Assembly: GCA_903938935.1 (NCBI GenBank)
Contig: CAJAFD010000364.1
Span: 1-5,176, forward strand
Length of the DNA stretch: 5,176 bases
Direction of reading: 5' to 3'
Origin: an uncultured Opitutia bacterium
GTDB taxonomy: Bacteria > Verrucomicrobiota > Verrucomicrobiia > Opitutales > Opitutaceae
The notes beneath the pieces were generated by a model. It made no database searches, was not told the DNA's origin, and saw only the letters and a program-made list of their open reading frames with translations. This document shows, piece after piece, positions 1-5,176 of this stretch (within the stretch, counting starts at the first letter, position 1; the number at the start of each line of letters is the position of its first letter). The translations under genes and the position numbers were made by a program.

Positions 1-350
1 ATAGCCGAAGCCCTTGCGCGAGGGCTCCAAGTTATAAAGTCCTTCGCGCGTCAGCGGGCTATCGGGATCAATCACCGCGGCCGTCTCGCTCACGACGCGG
101 TCGCCTTCTTTCCAGCCGCGCACCGCCGATCCGAGTTCGGCGATGCGTCCACCGAACTCGTGCCCAGGACGACAGGATAATTGACCTTCCAACTGTGCGA
201 GGCCGTCCATTGATGCAGATCGCTGCCGCACACGCCGACCGCCTCGACCGCCAGGATGATGTCCTCGGGGCCAGGCTCAGGCCGAGAAACTTCGCGTAAT
301 TCTACGCTGTGGGGTTCAGACGAGTAGTTGACGACGGCGGGACTTTTCAT
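1..350 (-). pseudogene. Zinc-type medium-chain polyol/alcohol dehydrogenase, N-terminal part, frameshifted and cut by the left edge
   Basis: N-terminal part of a medium-chain dehydrogenase of the sorbitol/threonine dehydrogenase type, which oxidises a polyol or sugar alcohol with NAD(P). Translation from the ATG at 350 gives an intact start, including the catalytic-zinc motif CGSDLHQW (Cys41), up to YPVVLG at residue 63. The frame then breaks, and the old frame stops at 90-92. Inserting one base at about 161-162 restores GHEFGG, the family's GHE motif, followed by ELGSAVRGWKEGDRVV and open sequence to base 1. Most of the nucleotide-binding domain lies outside the window. The structural-zinc lobe, normally four cysteines, reads D, S, T and E instead. 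The ATG overlaps the stop of the upstream decarboxylase-like gene as ATGA, so translation is probably coupled; an AGGA lies about 12 bases upstream. The frameshift is either a recent mutation or a sequencing error, since the downstream frame is undecayed. The family is secure; the substrate is unknown. Confidence 0.85.
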
Positions 351-1060
351 CGGGGAAATTTTCCTACGGGCACATCGCCGTAGCCATGGACGCGCTCGCA
401 GATGATGCGCAGCGTGCCTTCGAGATTACCATCGGCGGTGCGAAACGCATCCGCATCCACCGCCAGCGGCGCGCCGATCACGACCAGCGGCGCCCCAAAC
501 TCCGGCGTGCGCACCGCCTGCTCAAGCGTGAGACCACCCACGGCTTGGACGGGCACGTTGACCGCCGCCACCACCGCGCGCAGATCATCGAGCGGGCTCG
601 GCATGCGTCGTCCCGCGGCAGCGATCCCGCGGCGCTCGTCGTAGCCGATGTGGTGAATCACATAGTCGCAGCCGAGATCCTCGATAAATTTTGCGCCCGC
701 GACCATGTCGGGAAAGCCCAGATTATCGCCCATGATTTTTACGCCGTAATCACGCCCCGCTTTGACGACGCATTTGAGCGTCTCTTCGTGCGCACGGCCC
801 ATGACGACGACGTGCGTCGCGCCGGCCTTGGCCATCATCTCGGCCTCGAGATAACCACCGTCCATGATTTTCAGATCCGCGACGATCGGCACGCCGGGGA
901 AACGCTCCCGCAACGCCCGCACGCCATGGACGCCTTCGGCCAAAATAAACGGCGTACCGGCCTCGAGCCAATCCACGCCCGCACGCATCGCCAACGCGGC
1001 GGTTTCGAGCGCTTCTTTACGATCCGTGAGGTCCAACGAAATTTGTACAATGGGGCGCAT
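347..1060 (-). CDS. 3-hexulose-6-phosphate synthase / 3-keto-L-gulonate-6-phosphate decarboxylase-like protein (OMPDC superfamily)
   Basis: A complete 237-residue (beta/alpha)8-barrel protein of the orotidine-monophosphate-decarboxylase superfamily. Members decarboxylate beta-keto acid phosphates or perform the reverse-type aldol reaction on formaldehyde and ribulose 5-phosphate. Visible signature residues are Glu33 in WLEAGTP, the DxKxxD motif DLKIMDGG (Asp62, Lys64, Asp67), Asp112 in MGDNLGF, His136 in VIHHIGYDERR, and the phosphate-loop half VGGL near 174-177. Asp at 112 and the HxGYD element favour the hexulose-phosphate-synthase branch over the ketogulonate branch, which has Glu there. 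The second phosphate-binding motif, usually GR, is G196-A197 (IGAPLAVDADAF), so the phosphate-contacting Arg is absent. A C-terminal extension (about residues 210-237) makes it longer than the usual 210 or so. The start MRPIVQISLDL matches where the first beta strand begins in the family; no clear Shine-Dalgarno precedes it. Its stop overlaps the dehydrogenase start. Family call is firm; the exact reaction is inferred and uncertain. Confidence 0.85.
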   Translation of the reverse strand: MRPIVQISLDLTDRKEALETAALAMRAGVDWLEAGTPFILAEGVHGVRALRERFPGVPIVADLKIMDGGYLEAEMMAKAGATHVVVMGRAHEETLKCVVKAGRDYGVKIMGDNLGFPDMVAGAKFIEDLGCDYVIHHIGYDERRGIAAAGRRMPSPLDDLRAVVAAVNVPVQAVGGLTLEQAVRTPEFGAPLVVIGAPLAVDADAFRTADGNLEGTLRIICERVHGYGDVPVGKFPR

Positions 1061-1102
1061 ACAGACTGGGGTTAACCGAGAGTTGTCGCTGCATTCCTAC
1101 CC

Positions 1103-1108
1103 CGTCAA
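1103..1108 (-). promoter_or_regulatory. Possible -35 element of the decarboxylase/dehydrogenase unit
   Basis: TTGACG on the minus strand, five of six matches to the sigma-70 -35 consensus, lies about 45 bases upstream of the ATG at 1060. No convincing -10 hexamer follows at 16-18 bases (the best is AACTCT-like), so this is only a candidate. An 8-base palindrome, GGTTAACC (1070-1077), lies between it and the start codon and could be a protein-binding site or chance. Confidence 0.2.
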
Positions 1109-1143
1109 CGCTGCTCCCGCCCGATTCGCTTAAACCGGAATAA

Positions 1144-1233
1144 TCACGGCACCACGTAGAGCTCGACGAGCGCGGTGTAAGTGCCCGACGTGAGCGTCGT
1201 GAGTACGGCGGCGTCTTTACTGCCGGCAGACAT
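1144..1233 (-). pseudogene. Relic of the C-terminal tail of a secreted Opitutaceae-type protein
   Basis: The minus strand reads SAGSKDAAVLTTLTSGTYTA followed by LVELYVVP and a TGA stop at 1146-1144. An in-frame stop lies immediately upstream (1236-1234), so only about 29 residues can be read. The pattern resembles the tail I recall from large secreted or outer-surface proteins of Opitutaceae, where a serine/alanine-rich strand ending in YTA is followed by a Gly/Thr-rich turn and then ALVEVY-like residues. Here the turn seems to be missing, as if 10-15 residues were deleted. It is probably the last scrap of a lost gene. The resemblance is from memory, and a chance match is possible for so short a stretch. 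Confidence 0.4.
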
Positions 1234-1364
1234 TCAACGCCGACATTGCACGCATCCAGATCCAGTCGGCGAAACTCTCCGCCGATGGCCGCGCAATGAA
1301 CATCTGCGTGATCCCCATTCCCGAAACACTCCTTCAGCGCACCTACCCAAAGTTGCTCAACTAA
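1233..1364 (+). pseudogene. C-terminal fragment of an unidentified protein
   Basis: Frame 3 of the plus strand reads 43 residues beginning FNADIARIQIQSAKLSADGR and continuing AMNICVIPIPETLLQRTYP to KLLN and a TAA at 1362-1364. Codon choice is like the neighbouring genes (mostly G or C in third position) and the residue mix is protein-like, so it appears to be true former coding sequence. Upstream the frame stays open only to a TGA at 1200-1202, with no plausible start or Shine-Dalgarno. The only Met is at 1296, which would give a 22-residue peptide. I do not recognise the family. The fragment is in the same frame as thrC, 69 bases before its ATG, and a stop separates them. It looks like the 3' end of a gene whose body was removed by a deletion or rearrangement near 1230. 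Confidence 0.45.
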
Positions 1365-1433
1365 AGCCCCGCTCTTTTAGATATTCAAAGCGGCGATTGC
1401 ATCGCGCACGCCTCCGGCTTTGCCTTTGCTCCG

Positions 1434-2600
1434 ATGCATCTCACGCACCTCGCCTGCACCGCCTGCAATAAAGAACACGACGCGGCCGTCCCTCAAAACG
1501 TCTGCACCGCCTGCGGCAAACCGCTCTTCGCCCACTACGACCTCGTCGCCGCCGCGAAGACTCTCACCAAAGAATCCCTGCGCACCCGTGAGAAATCCCT
1601 CTGGCGATACCGCGAAGTCCTTCCCGTAAAAAACCCCGCCGACATCGTCACGCTCGGCGAAGGCTGGACCCCGCTCCTACCCGCCCCGCGCCTTGGCGCC
1701 AAACACGGCCTCAGCCGCCTGTTCATCAAAGACGAAGCGCAGAATCCCACCGCCAGTTTCAAGGCCCGCGGCATGACCGCCGCCGTTTCCATGGCCAAGC
1801 ACTATGGCCTCAAAAAACTCGCGGCCCCGTCTGCCGGCAACGCCGCCGGCGCCCTCGCCGCCTACGCCGCCCGCGCCGGGATGGAAGCGCATCTCTTCAT
1901 GCCGCGCGACACGCCCAAGGCCAACATCATCGAATGCGAGCAAATGGGCGCCCACGTCACACTCATCAACGGCCTCATCACCGACTGCGGTGCCGAGGTC
2001 GCCAAACGCAAAGTCGCCGAGGGCTGGTTCGATGTTTCAACGTTAAAAGAACCTTACCGCGCTGAAGGCAAAAAAACCCTCGGCTACGAACTCGCGGAGC
2101 AACTCAACTGGACGCTGCCCGACATCATTCTTTATCCCACCGGCGGTGGGACGGGCCTCGTCGGCATGTGGAAAGCCTTCGACGAAATGGAGCGCATGGG
2201 CTGGATCGATGCGAAGCGCCCGCGGATGTACAGCGTGCAAGCCGAAGGTTGCCAGCCGATCGTCCGCGCCTTCACGCAGGGCGATAAATTCGCCGCCGAG
2301 CACCTCGGCGCGCACACCCGCGCCTCCGGTTTGCGCGTACCTAAAGCCATTGGTGATTTCATCATGCTCAACGCTCTCCGCCAATCCGGCGGCGGTGCCA
2401 TCGCCATTTCTGACGAGCAGATGATCACCTGCACCAAAGAAGTCGGATCCACCGAGGGCGTCTTCACGGCCCCCGAAGGCGGCGCTTGCTACGCCGCACT
2501 CAAGACCTTGCTCGCCGCCAACCAAGTGAAGCCCGACGACACCGTCGTGATCTTCAACACGAGCACGGGCCTGAAATATCTCGAGTGCTACGGCGGTTGA
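1434..2600 (+). CDS. thrC: Threonine synthase, PLP-dependent
   Basis: Complete 388-residue cytoplasmic enzyme of the fold-type II PLP family, which converts O-phospho-L-homoserine to L-threonine and phosphate, the last step of threonine synthesis. An N-terminal zinc-ribbon-like segment has two CxxC pairs (Cys8/Cys11 and Cys24/Cys27), typical of many threonine synthases and absent from most threonine dehydratases. The TLGEGWTPL entry motif is at 73-81. The Schiff-base lysine is Lys110 in NPTASFKARG, slightly different from the common PTGSFKDRG. PSAGNAAGA (132-140) is the substrate-carboxylate loop, PTGGGTGLVG (235-244) the PLP-phosphate glycine loop, and PEGG (347-350) and NTSTGLKY (375-382) complete the active site. 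The ATG at 1434 is the first possible start after an in-frame stop at 1362 and gives the expected N-terminus; no Shine-Dalgarno is evident. It is a single gene, convergent with purM. A related PLP lyase activity cannot be fully excluded, but the ribbon and the length favour thrC. Confidence 0.88.
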   Translation: MHLTHLACTACNKEHDAAVPQNVCTACGKPLFAHYDLVAAAKTLTKESLRTREKSLWRYREVLPVKNPADIVTLGEGWTPLLPAPRLGAKHGLSRLFIKDEAQNPTASFKARGMTAAVSMAKHYGLKKLAAPSAGNAAGALAAYAARAGMEAHLFMPRDTPKANIIECEQMGAHVTLINGLITDCGAEVAKRKVAEGWFDVSTLKEPYRAEGKKTLGYELAEQLNWTLPDIILYPTGGGTGLVGMWKAFDEMERMGWIDAKRPRMYSVQAEGCQPIVRAFTQGDKFAAEHLGAHTRASGLRVPKAIGDFIMLNALRQSGGGAIAISDEQMITCTKEVGSTEGVFTAPEGGACYAALKTLLAANQVKPDDTVVIFNTSTGLKYLECYGG

Positions 2601-2612
2601 TCCGCCGCGGCC

Positions 2613-3719
2613 TCAGCGCACCTGCAAGGTCGAGCCGTCGTATTCCAACCCCAGCGAAGGAATCACGACGGCTTTTTTGTCGCCGACTTTTTTCACGTTG
2701 CCCGCGACCCAAGCCTCGTGACCGCAAGCCTGCGCAGCCGCAACGACGGCGGACGCCAACTCCGGCGCCACGTAAGCGGCGAACCCGATGCCCATGTTAA
2801 ACGTCGCGTAGGCCTCACGCAGAGTGATCGGCCCAGCCTCCATCAAGAATTTAAACAACGCCGGCGCGGCGCGTGGCTCGGTAATCTCGTAAACAAACGG
2901 CTCATCGAGTCGCATTAATTTCCGCCAGCCGTGGCCCGTCACGTGGGAAACATAATTGAGTTTCAGCCCGTCTGCTTGGCAGCGGCCGACGAAATCCACG
3001 TAAATCGCCGACGCCGCGAGCAGCGCCTCACCGTACGTGCGCGCATCGCCGTGACCGATGGGCGTCTGATAACCGAGGGGTAATTTCTCCGCGATCAACC
3101 GGCACAAGCTGAGTCCGTTGGTCTGAACCCCCGTCGAAGCCAAAAAGATGATCGCATCGCCGTCGCGCACGTCGCCCGTGATGCGCTGCGATTTGGGCTG
3201 AATTTTACCCACCGCTGAGCCGGCGAGCACGATGGCGTTGGCGTTGACGATCCCGCGCAGGGTTGGTGTTTCGCCGCCGCCCCACACGGCGCCGGCCTTG
3301 CGGCAACCCGCCGCCCAGCCATCGACCAGCGCCTGCATCCGCGCCTCGTCCGTAAACCACGCCGATTCACCCACCGCCGCATGCATCGCCACCGAAATCG
3401 GCAACGCGCCGCACGTGATCAGGTCGTTCACGATCGTAGCCACCGTATCGATGGAGATTTCCCGATAGAAATTTTTACCCGTCTGCGCGTACACCGCGTC
3501 GGCCACGAGATTCTTAGTGCCGAGGCCTTCCTCGACGTGCGCGAGGTAATGGTCGGCCGCTTCCATGAGGTAACAACTTTCACCGCGCGTGGACGCAGGC
3601 TCGGCGTAACCGTGCTTCGCCAACAGCGGCGCCGTCGTGCGCGCCGCGCGCTGACACGCCCGCTTGAAGGCATCGAGCTGATCGTAATTCACCCCGGAGG
3701 ATTCGTAGGAAAGCGACAT
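2613..3719 (-). CDS. purM: Phosphoribosylformylglycinamidine cyclo-ligase (AIR synthase), divergent form
   Basis: Complete 368-residue PurM-family ATP-dependent enzyme. It closes the imidazole ring, turning formylglycinamidine ribonucleotide into aminoimidazole ribonucleotide, the fifth step of de novo purine synthesis. Landmarks are YESSGVNYDQLDAFKRA at the N-terminus (family YxxSGVD), HVEEGLGTKN (61-70, equivalent to the family's DGVGTK nucleotide loop), IDTVATIVNDLITCGALP (90-107, family DSVAMxVNDLLVCGAEP), GGGETP (147-152), STGVQTNGLSLCRLI (195-209), HVTGHGWRKLMR (259-270) and FNMGIGF (307-313). Several conserved spots differ from the E. coli type, such as Asp replaced by Glu at 64 and HVTGGG replaced by HVTGHG. 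This fits a distinct bacterial subfamily rather than decay, because the protein is full length. It lies 25 bases after purF on the same strand, so the two are probably co-transcribed. No strong Shine-Dalgarno precedes the ATG. The stop is 12 bases from the end of convergent thrC. Confidence 0.9.
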   Translation of the reverse strand: MSLSYESSGVNYDQLDAFKRACQRAARTTAPLLAKHGYAEPASTRGESCYLMEAADHYLAHVEEGLGTKNLVADAVYAQTGKNFYREISIDTVATIVNDLITCGALPISVAMHAAVGESAWFTDEARMQALVDGWAAGCRKAGAVWGGGETPTLRGIVNANAIVLAGSAVGKIQPKSQRITGDVRDGDAIIFLASTGVQTNGLSLCRLIAEKLPLGYQTPIGHGDARTYGEALLAASAIYVDFVGRCQADGLKLNYVSHVTGHGWRKLMRLDEPFVYEITEPRAAPALFKFLMEAGPITLREAYATFNMGIGFAAYVAPELASAVVAAAQACGHEAWVAGNVKKVGDKKAVVIPSLGLEYDGSTLQVR

Positions 3720-3737
3720 GGTCGGATGAAAACTTCA

Positions 3738-3759
3738 GGCCGGCTCAATAGCTCCGGCC
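3738..3759 (-). repeat. Inverted repeat (hairpin) spanning the purF stop codon
   Basis: GGCCGG and CCGGCC form a perfect 6-base stem with a 10-base loop, and the purF TGA (3747-3745) lies in the loop/stem border. In mRNA a G-U pair could extend it by one. It ends 18 bases before the purM ATG and is followed by TGAAGTTTTC, which is not a proper U-tract, so a full terminator is unlikely. A role in purF-purM coupling, mRNA stability or partial attenuation is possible but inferred. Confidence 0.45.
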
Positions 3760-5176
3760 CTCGGATTTTTCAAAATAGTTCAAGTACGCCTGATTGACGA
3801 CGCGGTAACCACCGGGCGTGGGATATTTACCCGTGAAGTACCAATCGCCGGAATGTTCCGGCACCGCGGCGTGCAGATTTTCAATCGTCTGAAAAATGAT
3901 CTCAATTTCGCCCTGCCAATCGATGTCCCGCGGGCGCACGCGCTCGACGATCTTCGCCGAGATTTCCTCCGGCGTAAACGACTCGTAAATTTTGCGCACG
4001 TGGTTGGTGCCGGTCGGGTTCGCGACTTCGGCGCGGCACAAGGTGTGGACTTCATCGAGCACCGCCGCTTGGCCGCGTTCTTTAAGCAACGCCACCGCCG
4101 CCTCGAAAGCCACGAACTTGCCGAGCTCCGACATATCAATGCCGTAGCAATCCGGATAACGAATCTGTGGCGCCGTCGACACGATCACGATCTTCCGCGG
4201 GTTGAGCCGCGTGAGGATACGCAAAATCGATTTCCGCAACGTCGTCCCGCGCACGATGGAATCGTCCACGCAGACCAGATTATCGCCGGGTTTTACGGAG
4301 CCGTAAGTGATGTCGTAGACGTGACTCGCGAGCTGGTTGCGCATGCCTTCTTGGCCGATAAACGTGCGGATCTTGATATCCTTGCTCACGACTTTTTCCC
4401 CGCGCGGCCAGTTGCGCAAAATGAGGTCGTCGAGGAGCGCTTCGTTGAGTTGGCCTGCCGCGCTGGCCTGGAGAATAGCCGCTTTGACCTCGTCCCGCCG
4501 CCGCGTGCGCAGCTCCGACATCAGGCCGTAGTAAGCGACTTCCGCGGTATTGGGAATAAAACTGAAAACGGTGTTACCCCAGTCGTGATGGATCGATTTG
4601 ATCACCTGATTGGCCAAACCACCTCCGAGCGCCTGCCGCTCGCGATAGATGTCCAAATCGTTGCCGCGAGAGAAATAAATCCGCTCAAACGAGCACGAGG
4701 TGCGCGGCAGTGACGCGGTGAACTGCGTCGATGTGATAGTCCCGCGACGTTTCATCACGACGACGTGACCGGGCGTGACTTCTTGCACCTGCTCCACCGC
4801 AAGATCGAACACCGTCATCAACGGCGCTCGCTCCGAGGCGAAAGCGATCACTTCGTCGTTTTGAAAATAAAACGCCGGCCGGATGCCCGAAGGATCGCGC
4901 GCGACGAAGGCGTCGCCGTTGCCGATCTGCCCGCACAACGTGTAGCCGCCATCCCATTTTTCCGAGGCGCGCCGAATGACGCGGGCCACGTCGAGGTCTT
5001 CGCTGATGCGACGCGAAAGTTCGTCGCCGGCGAGATTCCGCGTGCGCAGGAAGCGGTAAATATCCTCGTGCTCTTCATCGAGGAAGAAGCCGATTTTCTC
5101 CAAGATCGCCTGCGTGTCGGTGGCGAAGATCGGATGTTGGCCCATCGCGGTCAGCGATTCGTTTAACTCCGTCGTG
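3745..5176 (-). CDS. purF: Amidophosphoribosyltransferase (glutamine PRPP amidotransferase), N-terminus beyond the right edge
   Basis: Catalyses the committed step of purine synthesis: PRPP plus glutamine gives phosphoribosylamine. The frame is open to the last base, and 10 readable codons (TTELNESLTA) precede the internal Met at 5145, so that Met is not the start. The missing part should contain the nucleophilic Cys and the first half of the Ntn-glutaminase domain. Counting from that internal Met, visible elements are ATDTQAIL (8-15), GGYTLCGQIGNGDAFVARDPSGIRP (66-90, family RDPxGIRPL), FASERAPL (102-109), the phosphoribosyltransferase entry FSFIPNTAEVAYYGL, RTFIGQEGMR (260-269), the PRPP loop VDDSIVRGTT (293-302; bases 4240-4269) and YPDCYGIDMSELGKFVAF (330-347). 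About 50 extra residues rich in Arg, Leu and Asp separate the entry motif from RTFI, and a long tail ends GKYPTPGGYRVVNQAYLNYFE. Both traits differ from the E. coli and Bacillus enzymes and suggest a long-form subfamily. It is upstream of purM in one operon; its promoter is not in view. Confidence 0.92.
   Translation of the reverse strand, partial: TTELNESLTAMGQHPIFATDTQAILEKIGFFLDEEHEDIYRFLRTRNLAGDELSRRISEDLDVARVIRRASEKWDGGYTLCGQIGNGDAFVARDPSGIRPAFYFQNDEVIAFASERAPLMTVFDLAVEQVQEVTPGHVVVMKRRGTITSTQFTASLPRTSCSFERIYFSRGNDLDIYRERQALGGGLANQVIKSIHHDWGNTVFSFIPNTAEVAYYGLMSELRTRRRDEVKAAILQASAAGQLNEALLDDLILRNWPRGEKVVSKDIKIRTFIGQEGMRNQLASHVYDITYGSVKPGDNLVCVDDSIVRGTTLRKSILRILTRLNPRKIVIVSTAPQIRYPDCYGIDMSELGKFVAFEAAVALLKERGQAAVLDEVHTLCRAEVANPTGTNHVRKIYESFTPEEISAKIVERVRPRDIDWQGEIEIIFQTIENLHAAVPEHSGDWYFTGKYPTPGGYRVVNQAYLNYFEKSEGRSY

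Larger units (their letters stand above)
1061..1433. other. Gene-free stretch between the divergent decarboxylase-like gene and thrC
   Basis: About 370 bases that carry the promoters of two divergently transcribed units and, between them, two facing coding remnants (annotated separately at 1144-1233 and 1233-1364). No tRNA, repeat array or insertion sequence was found. Upstream of thrC, a weak promoter-like pair is TTGCTC (1353-1358) and TAGATA (1378-1383), with a 19-base spacer that is longer than ideal. No Shine-Dalgarno sequence is visible ahead of the ATG at 1434. Confidence 0.6.

Noticed and set aside
386..1075. Plus-strand open frame of 229 codons opposite the decarboxylase-like gene
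   Set aside because: It is antisense to a clear conserved enzyme and its product is His/Arg/Asp-rich without motifs, as expected for a mirror frame in high-GC DNA.
1181..1471. Plus-strand open frame of 96 codons before thrC
   Set aside because: Its product is Arg/His/Pro-rich and low in protein-like character. The neighbouring frame in the same place reads a more natural peptide, and this frame runs into the thrC start.
2043..2525. Minus-strand open frame of 160 codons opposite thrC
   Set aside because: It is a mirror frame of the conserved thrC coding sequence, Gly/Ala-rich, with no recognisable motif.
2601..2612. Possible bidirectional terminator between thrC and purM
   Set aside because: The 12-base gap holds only the short palindrome GCCGCGGC without loop or T-tract, too little for an intrinsic terminator.
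3738..3772. Plus-strand terminator (hairpin followed by CTCGGATTTTT)
   Set aside because: No plus-strand gene ends here; both flanking genes are on the minus strand and the T-run is on the wrong side for them.
3853..4713. Plus-strand open frame of 286 codons opposite purF
   Set aside because: It is fully antisense to purF motifs, and its Arg/His/Asp-rich product shows no domain.
1..5176. CRISPR array, tRNA/rRNA genes, insertion sequences or prophage genes
   Set aside because: No regularly spaced repeats, cloverleaf-like sequence, transposase or phage motifs were seen on either strand.

Overview
The window is high-GC DNA with coding on both strands and almost no spacers inside its two gene pairs. 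It holds two minus-strand gene pairs, one plus-strand gene, and one short stretch of gene debris. The best guess for the host is Verrucomicrobiota, probably Opitutaceae. That rests on the divergent style of PurF and PurM, on weak or absent Shine-Dalgarno sequences, and on a small relic resembling the C-terminal tail (…YTA…ALVEVY-like) that I associate with secreted Opitutaceae proteins. No marker gene is present, so this placement is tentative.

Layout. (1) 1-1060, minus strand: a two-gene unit. The first gene is an orotidine-monophosphate-decarboxylase-superfamily enzyme of the 3-hexulose-6-phosphate synthase / 3-keto-L-gulonate-6-phosphate decarboxylase type. The second is a medium-chain zinc-type polyol/alcohol dehydrogenase, joined to it by a 4-base ATGA overlap. 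The dehydrogenase carries a one-base frameshift near 161-162 and runs off the left edge. (2) 1061-1433: a non-genic stretch with two facing gene remnants that meet near 1230. (3) 1434-2600, plus strand: a complete PLP-dependent threonine synthase (thrC). (4) 2613-3719, minus strand: a complete, divergent AIR synthase (purM). (5) 3745-5176, minus strand: an amidophosphoribosyltransferase (purF) whose N-terminal end lies beyond the right edge.

How the genes fit together. purF and purM catalyse the first committed step and the fifth step of de novo purine synthesis. They sit 25 bases apart as an apparent operon, with a GC-rich hairpin over the purF stop codon. thrC converges on purM with only 12 bases between them. 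The aldolase/decarboxylase-like and dehydrogenase genes look like a small carbohydrate or polyol module. The most interesting points are in this module. The dehydrogenase has lost all four structural-zinc cysteines while keeping its catalytic motifs. The partner enzyme keeps the metal-binding and catalytic residues of its superfamily but has Ala where the phosphate-binding Arg normally sits, and no 6-phospho-3-hexuloisomerase gene is visible. Its substrate may therefore not be the textbook one.
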